Shown here one piece after another: positions 46,125-58,961 of a stretch of DNA of 64,000 nt. Numbering within the stretch: position 1 is the first letter of the stretch; each line of letters starts with the position of its first letter. The DNA comes from Incurvaria masculella. Its lineage: Eukaryota; Arthropoda; Insecta; Lepidoptera; Incurvariidae. The stretch is taken from contig OX335647.2 in assembly GCA_946894095.1 (NCBI GenBank), positions 22,462,001 through 22,526,000 of the forward strand. The letters are read 5' to 3'. The position numbers were made by a program, and so were the translations under genes. Under the pieces are notes generated by a model, which saw only the letters and a program-made list of their open reading frames with translations, did no database searches and had not been told where the DNA came from.

Positions 46125-46262
46125 GCTGAGTTAATCAATGTTCAAACACGTCACTTTTAATGAAACGCATGCAGTTCTTTCCATACTGTTCATGCAAAGT
46201 GACGTGTTTAATAATACGTTGACGTTGATTTTGATTGTTTGTCCTTTCGTGCACTCGGTCCT
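46125..46262. repeat. AGTGACGTGTTT repeat family, copy 2
   Basis: CAAACACGTCACTTTTAATG...ATACTGTTCATGCAAAGTGA...TTTGTCCTTTCGTGCACTCG. Confidence 0.65.
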
Positions 46263-47126
46263 AAATATGATCGATGAGAGTCCCTCATGATTGCGGACAT
46301 CCACTTTGATTTGATTGAAACCCGTGAACTTCAACCTTGCTGTGAGCTCGGCGGAAGGCGGCCAATCGCGAGATGAGCTTTTAAAATTCCTCGATAATGT
46401 AACGAGGGCCGTCCGATGGGCGTCCGTCATCCGTAAATAACGCACGCACGTACGCGGCGCGGTGGATAGTAGTCTGTGGATAGTACACGGGCCGGGCAAC
46501 CATGGAGTTGAATAATGTATGGAGAAATAACTTCCATGCAACGAGCGCGCAAAACATTACGCCACGCGACTTACAACATTATATAGCCGTACACATTTGT
46601 AGCGCAGTGATGAAAACGGAGAAAAATCCAATTTGAAGCCGCCCAAATTGGATTGTTGTTGAAATTATTGAAGAATTCTTTTTCAATAACGTTATGTCAT
46701 TCTTCATTCGTAACGATGTATTCAGCGAGTGACGAAACCAAAAAATATAAGCCGAAACAAAGGCCCAATTCCTCCGGCGGGACAATTGACGCGTCGACAC
46801 TATTTAACCGACTTCGAAAAAAAGGAGGAGGTTCTCAATTCGCGAAATCTTTTTTTTTTCTTAGTTTTTTAGTTCAGTTTCGATAGTTATTCATATGTAT
46901 ATTAATCATTTAAAAAACCACTTTGGTTCATAGCAAAAACAAATTCTTTAAGGCCGAAGTTTTTCCAATTCTTCAAAGCTGTTTTTAATATTTAGATTTA
47001 CATTTATTTCTACATGTATCATGAATTCGTCACCGCAAACATTTCAACGAATTCCGGAAATGGACGCATACATTTTTTCAGAATTCCTTTTTAAGGAGAA
47101 CGGAGGTCTCGTACAGATATGTACTT

Positions 47127-47459
47127 TTTAGGGTTCCGTACCCAAAGGGTGAAAACGGAACCCTATTTCTAAGCCTCCGCTGGCCGTCCGTCCATCCGTC
47201 CGTCGGTCCGTCCGTCCGTCCGTCCGTCCGTCCGTCCGTCCGTCTGTCACAGGGCTGCATCTCATGAACCGTAAAAGGTAGGCAGCTGAAATTTTCACAG
47301 AGTGTGTATTTTGCCGCTATACCAACAAATAGGTAAAATTAAAAAATAATAAAAATTGATCGGGGTCCCATACAAAAAACGAGATTTTTTTTGTTAAATC
47401 TTGTACGATGTTACGGAACCCTTCGTGTGTGAGTCCGACTCGCACTTGGCCGGTTTTTG
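47127..47459 (-). repeat. GGGTTCCGTACC-family repeat, copy 8, with long (CCGT)n
   Basis: TTAGGGTTCCGTACCCAAAG to CTCGCACTTGGCCGGTTTTT. The (CCGT)n run at about 47180-47243 is the longest in the window. Confidence 0.82.
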
Positions 47460-47655
47460 TACAATCATAATGTTGCTCGCGACCTGCTGCCAATTGATTT
47501 CTCTAAAATCCCTCATTAAAATTGCGGGAATTTCACATTTGTTTAATATTAAGCTATTCACGTCACTAGATATTTTGAGAGGTCTTTTTGACCGGACTAA
47601 TTCCCTTAAAGTATCTTCAATGTAAATTTATAATAATTTTACATTATATTACAAA

Positions 47656-47958
47656 CTAGCTGAGGTACCCGGCTCCGCTCGGTTCAATGTCGTTTTTGAC
47701 TGATTGCGGGCTGGTCAAGTTCAGCCTGCGTTTGCAATGTAAGCGAAAAAAATGTAATTATTTACGACATCACATTAGAAACCTCAAAAATAACAGTATT
47801 TCTCCACTATTTAATGGATATTATTATACATATAAACCTTCCTCTTTAATCACTCTATCCATTAAAAAAAACCGCATCATAATCCGTTGCGTAGTTTTAA
47901 AGATTTAAGCATACATAGGGATATAGGGAAAGCGACTTTATTTTATAATATGTAGTGA
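47656..47958 (-). mobile_element. Non-autonomous Helitron (lepidopteran type)
   Basis: On the minus strand it starts TCACTACATATTATAAAATA after an A and ends GCGGAGCCGGGTACCTCAGC-TAG before a T, with a GC-rich hairpin just inside CTAG. TC...CTAG with insertion between A and T and no target duplication is the Helitron signature. 303 bp, no Rep/helicase. Confidence 0.75.
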
Positions 47959-49961
47959 TACTATGTTGTGATAGTGATAAACAATTCCATAGATGTAAAT
48001 GATACACTCAAATATATTATGGTATTCAAGCGTTTATCGACTACAAACACCCGAGCAATTGTAACCGAAGTGTACTGGCAGTAGGTTGCGCATGCGAAGT
48101 TCGGCGGAGGTGATGGGGCGGGAGGAGGCGGCCCGCCCAGGTAGAGCTAGGGCGGCCGCCACCGCCGATCTAGGGCGGTACTTTCAGCAGGTATCGCGTT
48201 AAGGATGCGAGGTTATGAGATTACTATGTATCTTAAGAGAAGTGCGTTTTAATTTATTCGAAGGATCTTAATTATGTTTTTTAAATAGATCATTTCTGTT
48301 AAAGGATGATGGACAAAAGTGTATAGGAGTTGGTACTAGAAATAATAGCAATAAGGTATGCATGCATGGAAACTTCCTTGAAAACTTGAAACGAATAATT
48401 GGAGTGAAGCTCTCGAAAAAAAAAATATGACGAAAAGTAAGAAACACCATTTCCTTACACAAAATCGTTGTATACTTAAAATATCGTTTCCATTGATGTT
48501 TGTCTTTGCTATTGGTCATTTGTTCCAAAACGCTTATTATCCTTTAAAAAGTATTTAAAGATTTTTTTTAACACGAGTACCTATGTCCCGCAATCCTAGG
48601 GTCGAGAATAAGGCTGGAGTGTACCATCCCTGGTTACGTTAATATTATTTTGAAGATATATCAGTATTTTTCTTCTTATGTAATTTATTACCGATTAATA
48701 TATCTTAACAATACCTTAACGCTAACCAGATATGGTGCGCTCCAGCCTTAATGTTTATTTAACGTTTACTATTTTACCTAAAATGCATATTACTTGTTAT
48801 TCTTTAATTCAACAAATAGTTCTACGACATAAAAGCATCAGTTGAATAAAATATTATCTGATAGTGCAAATTTACATTGGTCATAAGACGGATAGTCATT
48901 ACCGGAGAATTATATCTTCTGTCCTTTTACTAATAATCATATGGACTTACAATATCGGATGGTTAAGCAGAAGCGTAAATAAATCCGTCGAATAGTTATC
49001 TGGCTGTTAATCGGACTATTGAAATATCCGCCTTTATTAAAATAATTTATGAAATTCAAGAGACAACAATATGGCAAACAATCTTTATGAATTTGATTAA
49101 AAAATACACATTTTCTACTGTACAATGTTATGAGAAGTGGAAACCCTAGCAACGGTTTGCAGACGAGATGCAGGCCTGCCAGTGAGTAACCGCCTGCTGG
49201 TTACTCAACTCCGCTATACATTATCATTTAGTTTGTATGTTATTTCGTTGCGAGATCATATGAGCGCTTCATTCGAACGAACTCGACGATATGTTAATAC
49301 TATCACTTCCGTTCTCTTTGAGCCGCCCATTAGCTTCAAACATCTTTTTAAACGTATCTCCCGCTTAACGCACTCGAACATTGAAGGCTTGTGTTTCAGG
49401 AGATGGGTTCCTGCTTTCTGAACCTACCCTTCCCGCGCCTTCGACTGTCATGAGGTCAGCGGGGCTTTGAAATTTTAAAATTTGAAGGAATGCTCTATTT
49501 GTTCGTTGGCCAGAATTTTGGTCGCCGACTGCGAATTACTAGCGGAATCGTCTTCCAGACCCTAACAGTCCCATTTAATCAAAATATTTTCTATGTCCGC
49601 ATGTTTTTATTTCTATGTAAACATCTGTATTTTTCACTAAACAATCTACAATAACAGTAAAAAGGATTACTTGTTTTCAATGTTTATCAGCCGCCAATAT
49701 TTTCCAATCTAAAAAGGGAAAATAAAAAAAAGAAGTAGATTATGACAATATATTTAAGAATTCACAATTTAATAAACCTAGTAAAACATTTAATGCATGT
49801 AAACGGTTATCGCGCGTACTATCGAGTATTTATAGGGTAACGACACTCTTAAGCATCTGCTACCACCTGAGCTGGCTCCTCAGCCCGCATCATAGATCAT
49901 TTCGTGGGAGACAAGAGGACGCCTGTAGCACAAAGACCACAAATAAAAAAAAATTTACGAA

Positions 49962-50201
49962 AAAAAAATAACCGACTTCAAAGAAAAAGCACTAAAAAGT
50001 AAAAAAGAATTTCCATTTTTGTAGTTACGATTTTTGTTATTTTTTGAGTCGGCGTCAGCCGGGCACGCGCTGCGCCAATCAAGAGAACCTTGGCTACCTT
50101 GGCTGACACCGACTCAAAAAATAACAAAAATCGTAACCACAAAAATGGAAATTATTTTTTACTTTTTAGTGCTTTTTCTTTGAAGTCGGTTATTTTTTTT
50201 G
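49962..50201. repeat. Foldback repeat with AACCGACTTC ends
   Basis: ATAACCGACTTCAAAGAAAA at the left and TCTTTGAAGTCGGTTAT at the right. The arms pair for about 100 bp around GTCGGCGTCAGCC / TTGGCTGACACCGAC. A related tail ACCGACTTCGAAAAAAAGGA is at 46809. Confidence 0.8.
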
Positions 50202-50431
50202 TTCATTTTTTTATTTGTTTATTTTTAGTGAATCTGAAGTACACTTACTAATTTGTTCACGTCCTTTCCAATAAAAAAACAATCACCGAAATCGGTTGGC
50301 GTTATATTGAGTTATTCGTCCATTACAAATTTAAGACATGTTATGAAAAAGGGACTTATGAATTCCTTCTATTTCCAGTGTATAGATTTGATAGGAAACG
50401 ACTGTACTTTCAACATTTCACCAACTAATAA

Positions 50432-50582
50432 ACTGGGAGGTCGCGACAAAATTTGTAACGATAACGTAAATTGCTGAAGCTGTGTTCACAGGGTAAATAC
50501 CAACCCTCTGATGCTAAATGTGGCGGTCTGCCTGCGCCAAGTGGTTGCGTTACCTAGATAAGGCGCCTCCGTATTGTGTGAC
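50432..50582. repeat. Half copy of AGGTCGCGA MITE
   Basis: GGGAGGTCGCGACAAAATTT, GTAACGATAACGTAAATTGC and CAAGTGGTTGCGTTACCTAG match 25830-25955. Confidence 0.7.
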
Positions 50583-51829
50583 CTGATAGTGCCAACGACA
50601 GCACTAATCAGAGGCGATCGATCGGCCAGTTATTTAAGATTCGCGCAATACAAGATTCCTCACATCTAGATGCTAGTCGTAAAGAAGTTTTATGTAAACT
50701 GCGAGTCGAACGCGAGTCGCCCCGTGAGTCGACTGCTTTCATCGATTTCGTAATGTTGTTTATTTTATACCTCGCTTCGGCTCGGCCGGGCGGTTTATAT
50801 CGTGGAAATAAACTCGACTCGAGCAATAAGGATTATGTCTAACTCCATAGTTTCGCGGGTTTTATTGCGCGCTTTGCATTCGACGGAAGGGGCGCGATTG
50901 AGTCAAGTGCACGGATGGCGGGCTATTTGTTGTCATTATCCGGTATAATGCGCCCGCGCCTGCCGAACCACCGCGTCGCATCGCCCGCCCGTGCTGTTAC
51001 TTAGATTTTTCAGATTTTCTTCCTCAAGAATTGAGCTTTCGAATGCAAAAATGATGTTTCAAATCTGACTTGTAGTTCCAGAGTTTAACGCGTTCAAACA
51101 ATTAAACTTTTAGCTTTCTTATATTATAAGTTAACGCGACGTATACCGCTAGGTGACGAAACATTTCGAAACATTTTGTAGGTTTCAACAGAGTTTTTTC
51201 GATGTTTTGAATAAAAAAATATTTTCGCGAGTAATCATATAATAATATTAAAGAGCACTATGCGCATTTACTGTCTTGTTTTTAGATTTATAATGCTCAC
51301 CAATCGGAAGAAATAACGAGTAATGTGAAAAAAAAGCCCTTTGGCGATTTTTTTTCTATAGTGCAAAGTTTGTGCTATTGTAACGAAAATCATTCATTTC
51401 GTGTGAAAATCATTCATACACCTGAAGTTATATTTTTTTAATGTTAAGCGCGGCATATGGCGTACCCTAAGAATGTGTTTGAAAAATATTTAACGACCGC
51501 GGTAATCTCGAAAAAAAAAACTACTAAGAGTTGCCTACGGTGGCCATTAGCTTTCTCAATTTTCACCGGGGATGCGAAAACCATGCCGGCCGGCCAGGTG
51601 CTTTCAAACATGGTGTTTTGAAGGCCACAGGTTGAACTCCACGGTGGAGAAAATGGACATCACTTCAGGGTCAGAGGGTCTCTCCGGTACGTCGGGTTCG
51701 TCGACGAGACTGTATCAAGTCCAAGGAGATGAGCATTCCAAAGATGCAGGACCATATTTTCGCCTTGTACAGGAGCATTTTTTCTTTCGGATGTAATTAT
51801 TATAAAATATATATCATGGAACGACATGG

Positions 51830-52010
51830 ATGTAACCACCTTTAGGCATAATATTAACAAAACAATTGCATTCCCGAAGGAATAAGGTGCTATGCCAGCA
51901 CTGCCTTATTAATGAGCACGGATGCTTGGACATGGAAGATGCGACAGTGTCGCTTGGACCATCCGTCTTCCAATGGGATGGAAGCTCCATGGATATTGTA
52001 ACAGGCCTTA
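51830..52010 (-). repeat. Diverged SINE body copy
   Basis: GCATTCCCGAAGGAATAAGG, TGCTATGCCAGCACTG and ATTAATGAGCACGGATG match the tRNA-headed copy at 37900-37970 better than the 5S-headed one. Confidence 0.5.
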
Positions 52011-52188
52011 TGCCTTTACATGTTTTAAAAAGTGATTTTCAAAAAATTGCGTCGCTTAGCAACGTAGTTAGAAGAGCAAAATAGATTTAATTTTATCTTT
52101 TGTTGCTAAGCGACACTATTTTTTAAAATGTGTAAAGGCAGAAGGCTTGTTACAATATATATTTTCATACGTGCCATTATATTGATTT

Positions 52189-52566
52189 AAGAACGGCCCG
52201 TAAGCTATACTCCCCATGCAAAAGTAGTTTACTAATCATTGGCAAACGCTATTACAATTAAATTAATATTAAATATCTATTATCAGGTAACAAATATCTG
52301 TGTCTGCATGCTTTTGATTTTTTGAAAATTCCAAACCGAATGAAATGAATGCAAAAAGAAAATCTTCGTACGAATTTTGTTTTCTCTGTGGTTTGACCCA
52401 GAATACATTTACCGAAAAAACAAAGACATGCAGACACAGATATCTATAGCTTAATATTAGATACTAAATATCAATTAAGTTTGAACAGTGGTTTTCAAAT
52501 TATTAGTAAACTACGTTTGTATGGGAGGCGAAATTTTCTGATGCTTACGGGCCGACCTTAAGAAGC
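52189..52566. mobile_element. TTAA-type MITE, best copy
   Basis: TTAAGAACGGCCCGTAAGCT at the left and AGCTTACGGGCCGACCTTAA read inversely at the right (right end ATGCTTACGGGCCGACCTTAA). TTAA stands at both borders. About 370 bp with palindromic interior, no coding. Superfamily uncertain; TTAA targets occur in piggyBac and Kolobok-like elements. Confidence 0.75.
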
Positions 52567-52699
52567 TACCACACCGCATTACGAAAGGAACGAAGTGCTA
52601 TTCCAGGATTTTCATCATTTAACAATCGCTGTATTGTACGACGGAAACCACGGAAAATTTCTCATTGCCACTGCGACCATCATTCATTAAATGCACCGT

Positions 52700-55340
52700 G
52701 TAATAATTTACTTAGCTGACATGTAACAGAACATATTGGCGGGCGATTCATTGACCGCACGTGGTCGTAATATGCGGTAATGAGTCGCGGCAAAACTGAC
52801 GCGTATGCGGCAATTAGTTGAGCTTTTACGAGCGTGCGGCGGCTGCGGCAACCGACAGCTTCTGGGGGGGCATTACGGTGCAGTGAGAAATAATAACTCA
52901 CTTCTCCGTAATTTTTATGTTTCCAGGTCACTTTATCGTCATATTAGTTAATGTAGTATCTGGTTTATACGATGGAAACATTAAACGAAAAAAAAAGCGC
53001 GGTATTTTTGTTTTTATTTTATCTTTTTCATCATTAGGGTAATAAATAATTGAGTTCGGTATAAATTATCAACTTAATTATAGTAACGATGTATTTGTTT
53101 TCAGGCCAATTTAATGTTCGATGAGTTCGTATTTTATATTATAGTTTATATTAAAAAAACATCAGGTAATTTAACATTCAATCGCTTTCCATTTACTCCT
53201 GTAATAGCCTCCCAGTATGGCTACAAGTGCACTATAAAATCCTACTAATGTAGACTACTACAGTACGAGCGAAGAAAAGATTTTTCGTCATAAATTTCTC
53301 GCGCTATTTAGTCATTGTTTTGGTTTAATTAATGGGGAGTCAACAAGGTAAACTTTAAAGTGAGCTGAAGTTAAAGTGACTTAAAAAAAGAAAGAAAATA
53401 TTTTTTTTTTTGGACGAACAGGACTTTGCCTAAACGAATATATTTTTAAAGTAGTTTAGAAATATGAACTATAAGAACAACCGAACAGTTATTAAGCGCC
53501 ATCTAATAGCCATAATAAAGAAGGCTTTAATAGCCATGGAGCTCAAAACGGGAAGGTCTTGGCATGGCATTTAGCTCCTTCGGTGGTGTGGTGTATTGGG
53601 CGTACATCATAACGATATTGTGATTAGCCATCCATGCCAGGTTCCATAAAAAAACAACTCGCACTCACTGGGTAACGTAATGGCCCACCCGGTGTATTAG
53701 TTGATCCACGTTTGCACACTTAATGAAATAATGAGATCACAAGTCATTCTTGTTAAATAAACTCTACAGAACAGATAATCCGGGGTTATGGATTATAGTT
53801 ATGCAGAAAAGTTACATTTTATTTGTTGATGGACCGCGGAGAGTGAAAATGAACTTTTTTCAATGATATCTAAACAATTAAGATAGCGAAGGAAACGATT
53901 TTACATTCTGAATTCGAGGCTTATACTTTCTTCAGTTCAAACCTTATAAATATTTATAAAAAATGAATTTTGTTCACCTCAATCCCTAAGTTTTTTCCAC
54001 AATGGAAATTTATATTATCGGAGTCTATCTATCTGCAACAATACCTTTTTAAACTATTTACGGAGTACCAACAAAGTGCCCATCGAATCCGTTAAAAGAA
54101 CGATTGGAAATCGTCGTGTTTAGTCTGCCCATGCGCACATGTAAACAGGATCGGCGATTTGAATTTTATGATGTTTTCCTTCACCTGATTGCTTACTTAG
54201 GGCCGTTATGCGGTTTTATTAGACGCCAACGAAGAAGTTTGTGTTTCCCGTTACATCGTACGATTGGGTGGTAGCATCTAACACGGTCTGTAGGCGAATA
54301 TTTACTTTACAGACGCCCCGTCGATAAAACTTAAGGTTTTTGAGGCGCAGGATTTCTTAGATACTCTTATCAAACAAAATAGGTAAACGAACCAAATAGT
54401 TTAAAACATGGATGGCAGATATTTTAGTGAAAATTAGATTTGGTAAAGAAATGCCTACGATCTCAAACATTGCGTATTGGTTTTGATCTTATCTGGAATA
54501 AGTGCGTTTATCTTCTTCTGTTACATATGTACCAGGTAAAACGGCAGGACTCCAATAGGGCACCTGTTGGAATCCCTTGGATTACATTACATTACATTTG
54601 GATTACATATAGAGGTCGCAGGTTCAAGTCCTGCTTAACCTTGACCCTAACATTTTCTGTATAAGTTTTTAACAAATTGTTTGTCCTTTAATGTAGATAA
54701 CCTTGTTTAATTTCAAATTAAAGTCGGTGTGGTCAACCATAAAAAATGGTTTCTGAACCATAAATACAGCAGCGGACTTACACATTTGCCACCAGTAGGC
54801 TATCCATATTGTGCCGCCCCTACCGAACTCTACAATTCGATACCCTAGTTCACAATCATTTAAGGTAATGACCATTTATTTGTAAATTAACTAGTGATTT
54901 TATGATTATTTCGCTATCGTCCTAATTACATAACCTCTTTCCCATAATTAGTATGATTGTAAACTAGGAGATCTATGTTCAGTTCCTAGATTATTTTTAC
55001 AAACCAAGGTTTTAAGAAGTCGGATGAAGGTATGCTGCACTATACGCATTTTATTACGTATTTGTTAGCTTTATTATGCTGAAAGTTTCGGATTGGGGTG
55101 TAAGAAAATAATGTTGTTCCTGAATTTGCCGCCCCTAAAATTTGCCGCCCTAGGCTCCAGCCTGCTCGGCCTGCTGGTAAATCCGCCACTGCATTAATAC
55201 TTTAAGAATCAATTACGATGTTTCTTATTTGTTTTCGACGGTCAACGTTTTTAACAATACAACAATATGGGAAACATAGTGGGTACGCTTTTCAGTTATA
55301 ACATGAAAATTCTGATCCCTGATGATAGCCCGATAAAGCC
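52700..55340. other. Mostly unassigned sequence
   Basis: Apart from the SINE fragment at 53.6 kb and a tRNA-T-arm-like GCAGGTTCAAGTCCTGC at about 54608-54625, no feature is supported on either strand. Confidence 0.4.
53552..53657 (+). repeat. SINE 3' end fragment, sense
   Basis: GGAAGGTCTTGGCATGGCAT, TGATTAGCCATCCATGCCAG and an A-rich tail. Confidence 0.55.
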
Positions 55341-55344
55341 CGGT

Positions 55345-55492
55345 TGCACGACGTCTCTTCCTGCAACCGGGCCTTTTAGTCAACCAACCGCACGGAGTTG
55401 ACTCAGCTACTTTCCATACCGTCCACAAAAAGTGACGTGTTGTTGATGTTGATTTTGATTTTGTGTCATTTGGGCATTGGCCCTGAGTATAC
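55345..55492. repeat. AGTGACGTGTTT repeat family, copy 3
   Basis: GCAACCGGGCCTTTTAGTCA, CCGCACGGAGTTGACTCAG and AAAGTGACGTGTTGTTGATG...GGGCATTGGCCCTGAG. Confidence 0.65.
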
Positions 55493-55777
55493 TCGAAATT
55501 ATAAGATGGTGGATAGGAATGTATTGCATCATAACTCAACTAACACATTAACATCATCCGTGATATTTCGTATGGTGACGACGGCAGGCCTACTGCAAAT
55601 GTTAGCGACAGTTAAAAATTATACAACAGAAAAATTGTAATTCGATTATTGTATTGTTTTGGTCATCCAAGACTGTTTTAAATAATGGTCAGTCCAAAAC
55701 TTTTCTGATTCCATTGTGGATATGCCTGGTCAACCATTTAACAAAGAATATAAATTCAGTTCCTCGACAAATCGTTT

Positions 55778-56068
55778 TTAGGGTTCCGTACCCACAGGGT
55801 GCCAATGGAACCTTATTACTAAGCCTCCGCTGTCCGTCCGTCCGTCTGTCCGTTCCGTGTCACCGGGCTGTATCTCATGACCCGTAATAGGTAGGCAACT
55901 GAAATTTTCACAGAGTGTGTATTTATTTTGCCGCTATAACAACAAATAAGACAAAAAAAAAATGAAAGGGTTCTTTAAAAATAAAAAAATATGATTTTTT
56001 GGCGTTGAATCTTGTACGATGGTACGGAACCCTTCGTGTGCGAGTCCAACTCGCACTTGGCCGATTTA
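55778..56068 (-). repeat. GGGTTCCGTACC-family repeat, copy 9
   Basis: TTAGGGTTCCGTACCCACAG to CTCGCACTTGGCCGATTT. Confidence 0.8.
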
Positions 56069-56365
56069 ATGTTCATGACATGGCTCCTGCCGACCGCAAA
56101 TTATAAGGTCTACCGCACACCGTCCGCATTCCGGAGCAGTCTACAGCGCGGCTTACATTCTAAATCACCTCTGAAGTTTATTACGCACTAATTATCACCG
56201 CGGTCTCGCTCCGATTAAATCGTGTCTTACCGCTCCCTATTTTCGGAACGTCTAATTCTAAACTGAAACGCCGCCATACTTGCACGCCCGCTCCGGGCAC
56301 AATCGCGCACTGTGTATCACTTGAACAGTCCTTACGTCACTAGAATCACTCAACTTGCAACTTAC

Positions 56366-56556
56366 CAAGTGTTATCACTTGTATTAACGTTCGCGGCTCC
56401 TGGCACTGGCGTGTGTATTCATTCAAGATGTACGCAAAATAAAACTATGGAAGAGTGTAGCACTGGGAGGAGCGTGGGACGTCGGCGGACCCCATGCGGG
56501 GCGGCGGTGGAGTGAGACGCGTCGGGCGCCGAGCGGCGGCGGCGCGGGCTTATATA
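56366..56556 (-). promoter_or_regulatory. Possible TATA promoter and first exon, minus strand
   Basis: A GC-rich patch contains TATATAA on the minus strand (56556-56550). It also has a TCACT initiator-like site at 56515 and a GTAAG donor starting at 56365. TATA-to-initiator spacing is about 43 nt, longer than usual, and TATATAA also reads on the plus strand (56551-56557). It could be a far-upstream alternative first exon or the promoter of another gene. Confidence 0.28.
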
Positions 56557-57209
56557 AGCTCCGTTGGGCGGCGCCCGCGCCCGCGCCCGCGCCGCCGGGG
56601 AGGGCGGGCGGCGCGGCCGCACTCCTGGCCGCTTGCCGCGCAGCTCCTACGGCCTACCCTCAGGCTCCAGGGGGTGGTGGCATCTTAAATCGATCGTTTA
56701 TTCAGTTAATGATTTTTCAATGGCCTGATAAGCAGTCAGATAATTATTTGACGGATCTATTTACGCCTCTGCCTATGCATCCGTTTTAGCAAGTAATATT
56801 ACAGGCACATATTTGTGACAGAAGATATAATTCTCCGGTAATGACTATCCGTCTTTTGGCAAACGTACAATTCGTAAAAGTCTGATAAGTACTATCTCAG
56901 GATTGAAAAATCGGCCCTTATACTAATATAAATTAAATATAAAAAGTGATGATGTTAACAATGTTTTTTATTTGATTTCTGAAAACAAAAAGGACAAATC
57001 TAAGCATAAGAAACAAAAAAAAATACGTTTTATAATCGAACATAATTGAGTATGGATAAAATTCAAAATAATTACGTCCACAGAGAATCAAATTAAAATT
57101 ATAGCTAAATTACCCAATCAAAGTCTAAAATTAACCTCAAAGATATAATATTGGGGTATTTTTTTTTTTGAGGCACATGAAAGTTTATTAATTAATGAGA
57201 TAATTAAAC

Positions 57210-57460
57210 TTACAAAATATAAAAGATTTCATTTTTCAATTTTTCTCTACAAAGCAATTTTGTAGACGCCATTACGCTCGCTGCATTTCCTCGCTGTATA
57301 GCCAGTCCGACCCTCTGTCGAAAATATCTTCCAGATCGGTAATCGCCTGAACATTCTTTTAATTTAGAACCTAAGTTTTTGACGAATAATTTTGTATCCT
57401 TACTCCAAACACCTAAAGTCTCGACCGCAAAAGCAACGAACTCATAATTTACTTTAATGT
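57210..57460 (-). pseudogene. LINE ORF2 C-terminal fragment
   Basis: Minus strand, no ATG but about 80 open codons ending at the TAA at 57212-57210. It reads YEFVAFAVETLGVWSKDTKL, then GRYFRQRVGLAIQRGNAASV. The F.AVET.G.W and QR...AIQRGNAAS motifs are typical of the extreme C-terminus of LINE proteins in many animals. 5'-truncated. Confidence 0.65.
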
Positions 57461-57792
57461 ATATATGTATATAATATAATTTAAAAAGTCAATCACAAAA
57501 ACCAACAAAAAAACGAATTTTAAACACGAATACTGTAAAGCACATATAACATAAACATATAAATACACTATTTTCATAAGGAAGGTAAGGAACCAATGTT
57601 TTTTTTTTATCACAAAAAATGCTATTTAAGACTTCGGATGAGGCTATTTTCAGACTTACCGAAATATAGTTTTAGTCGATTGAACATTTGAAGTATGAAC
57701 GGATAGAGATCGGAAAGTAATATTTTAAAGACAGTGGTTTGAATACATTTGGTTTCACTAACAACTTACAGAACAGCCTAGGCATAGGTGCG

Positions 57793-58532
57793 GACCACGG
57801 AGGATAGAGGTAGAGAGGAGATGTTTTTAACTAATATTACTAAGGATCGCAGCGTGACACTACGCGGGGAAGCGGGGGGAAAATCGCTTCATGGTGGGGT
57901 CATGCACCGCCCATTTTTGCGAAACCCATCTACCCGAAGAATCGATATTCTGGTAGCAGCTATTCCGAGAGCTATTCTTAGTGGTTACAAGACTACAACT
58001 AGATGGCGCCATTTGAATTTTACTAAGTGTTTTTTCTATAAAAAAACCTTAGAAATTTAAATTTATGCCTTCGCGCGGATTCAAATAATTTTAATTTAGG
58101 AATGTCATTAAAATGTGCATCATGAGATCAGCATTTCTTACCGTAAAACGAAAATGATTGCGCGCCATCTATCGGCACATAGCAAGAGCGATACATCGAT
58201 ACAATGCTCGAATATTGACTCAAATTATAAAATATGAGGTGTTTTACTGACAAATAAAACGTAATTCCACCTACAAACTTTAGATTATTTTGTCCTGTGT
58301 AATGTTTGCAACATTTTACACAAAAACTCATCGTGTAATCGACTGGTCGCCAAAAATTGCGCCGCAGACCATAATATTGTTCCACAACCTAACACCGCCA
58401 GCGCCATGTCGCGAATGTCGCTAAGCCACGCTTCTTTATCACGTGGGCTGTGACGTAGCGACCCACTTGGTGGACACAGACCCAGTTTGCTTAGACCATC
58501 TCCTTTCTACCTCTATCCTCCGTGGTGCAGAC
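57793..58532. mobile_element. 740-bp TIR element with CCACGGAGG ends
   Basis: CCACGGAGGATAGAGGTAGA at the left and TCTACCTCTATCCTCCGTGG at the right, extending to GAGGAGATG / CATCTCCTTT. Flanks TGCGGA and TGCAGA may be a 6-bp target duplication with one change. No coding region supported. Confidence 0.72.
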
Positions 58533-58627
58533 CATCCGGCTTCTCTGAATGTTTGCAAGCTAACCAGGCTCCATAAGTAAAAATCTATTTAGGGGTTTTG
58601 GTGTAGAAATTATATGCTCAGAGCTCC

Positions 58628-58957
58628 TAGTCCCAGTTGTCACCTAAATTGTCGTTTACGAAACTTCGAAGTTACGTTAAAACGTCAAACTGGATACAAG
58701 TTTTTACTAGTTATTCTGTGGTTTTACTTCTTCAAGCTGTCAAAGTCGAACTCGGACTTCCGATTTGTATGAAAACGCGGAGTCGGCGTAAACGGCAACG
58801 TCGACATATTAACGGCGACGGTCAGTAAGCTGTCAAATCAAACTCGGACTCGCAAATGTTAGTCGCCCACTGCGCGCGCTCTTCAATTTCTCCATACAAT
58901 TGAAAACGCAGATCGATCGGTTTGCCGTAACGCCAATTTAGGTGACAGCAGGGACTC
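58628..58957. mobile_element. MITE (CACCTAAATTGGCGTTTACG family), copy 4
   Basis: From AGTCCCAGTTGTCACCTAAA to CGCCAATTTAGGTGACAGCA; the best preserved outer ends of the family. Confidence 0.82.
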
Positions 58958-58961
58958 GGGT

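Noticed and set aside
49137..49421. 94-codon plus-strand frame
   Set aside because: No family motif, no supporting splice or promoter context; length is compatible with chance.
54600..54630. tRNA gene suggested by GCAGGTTCAAGTCCTGC
   Set aside because: Only a T-arm is present; no box A, anticodon arm or acceptor stem upstream.
56419..56688. Overlapping GC-rich open frames
   Set aside because: Low-complexity translations in both directions; the patch looks like a promoter or leader, not coding.
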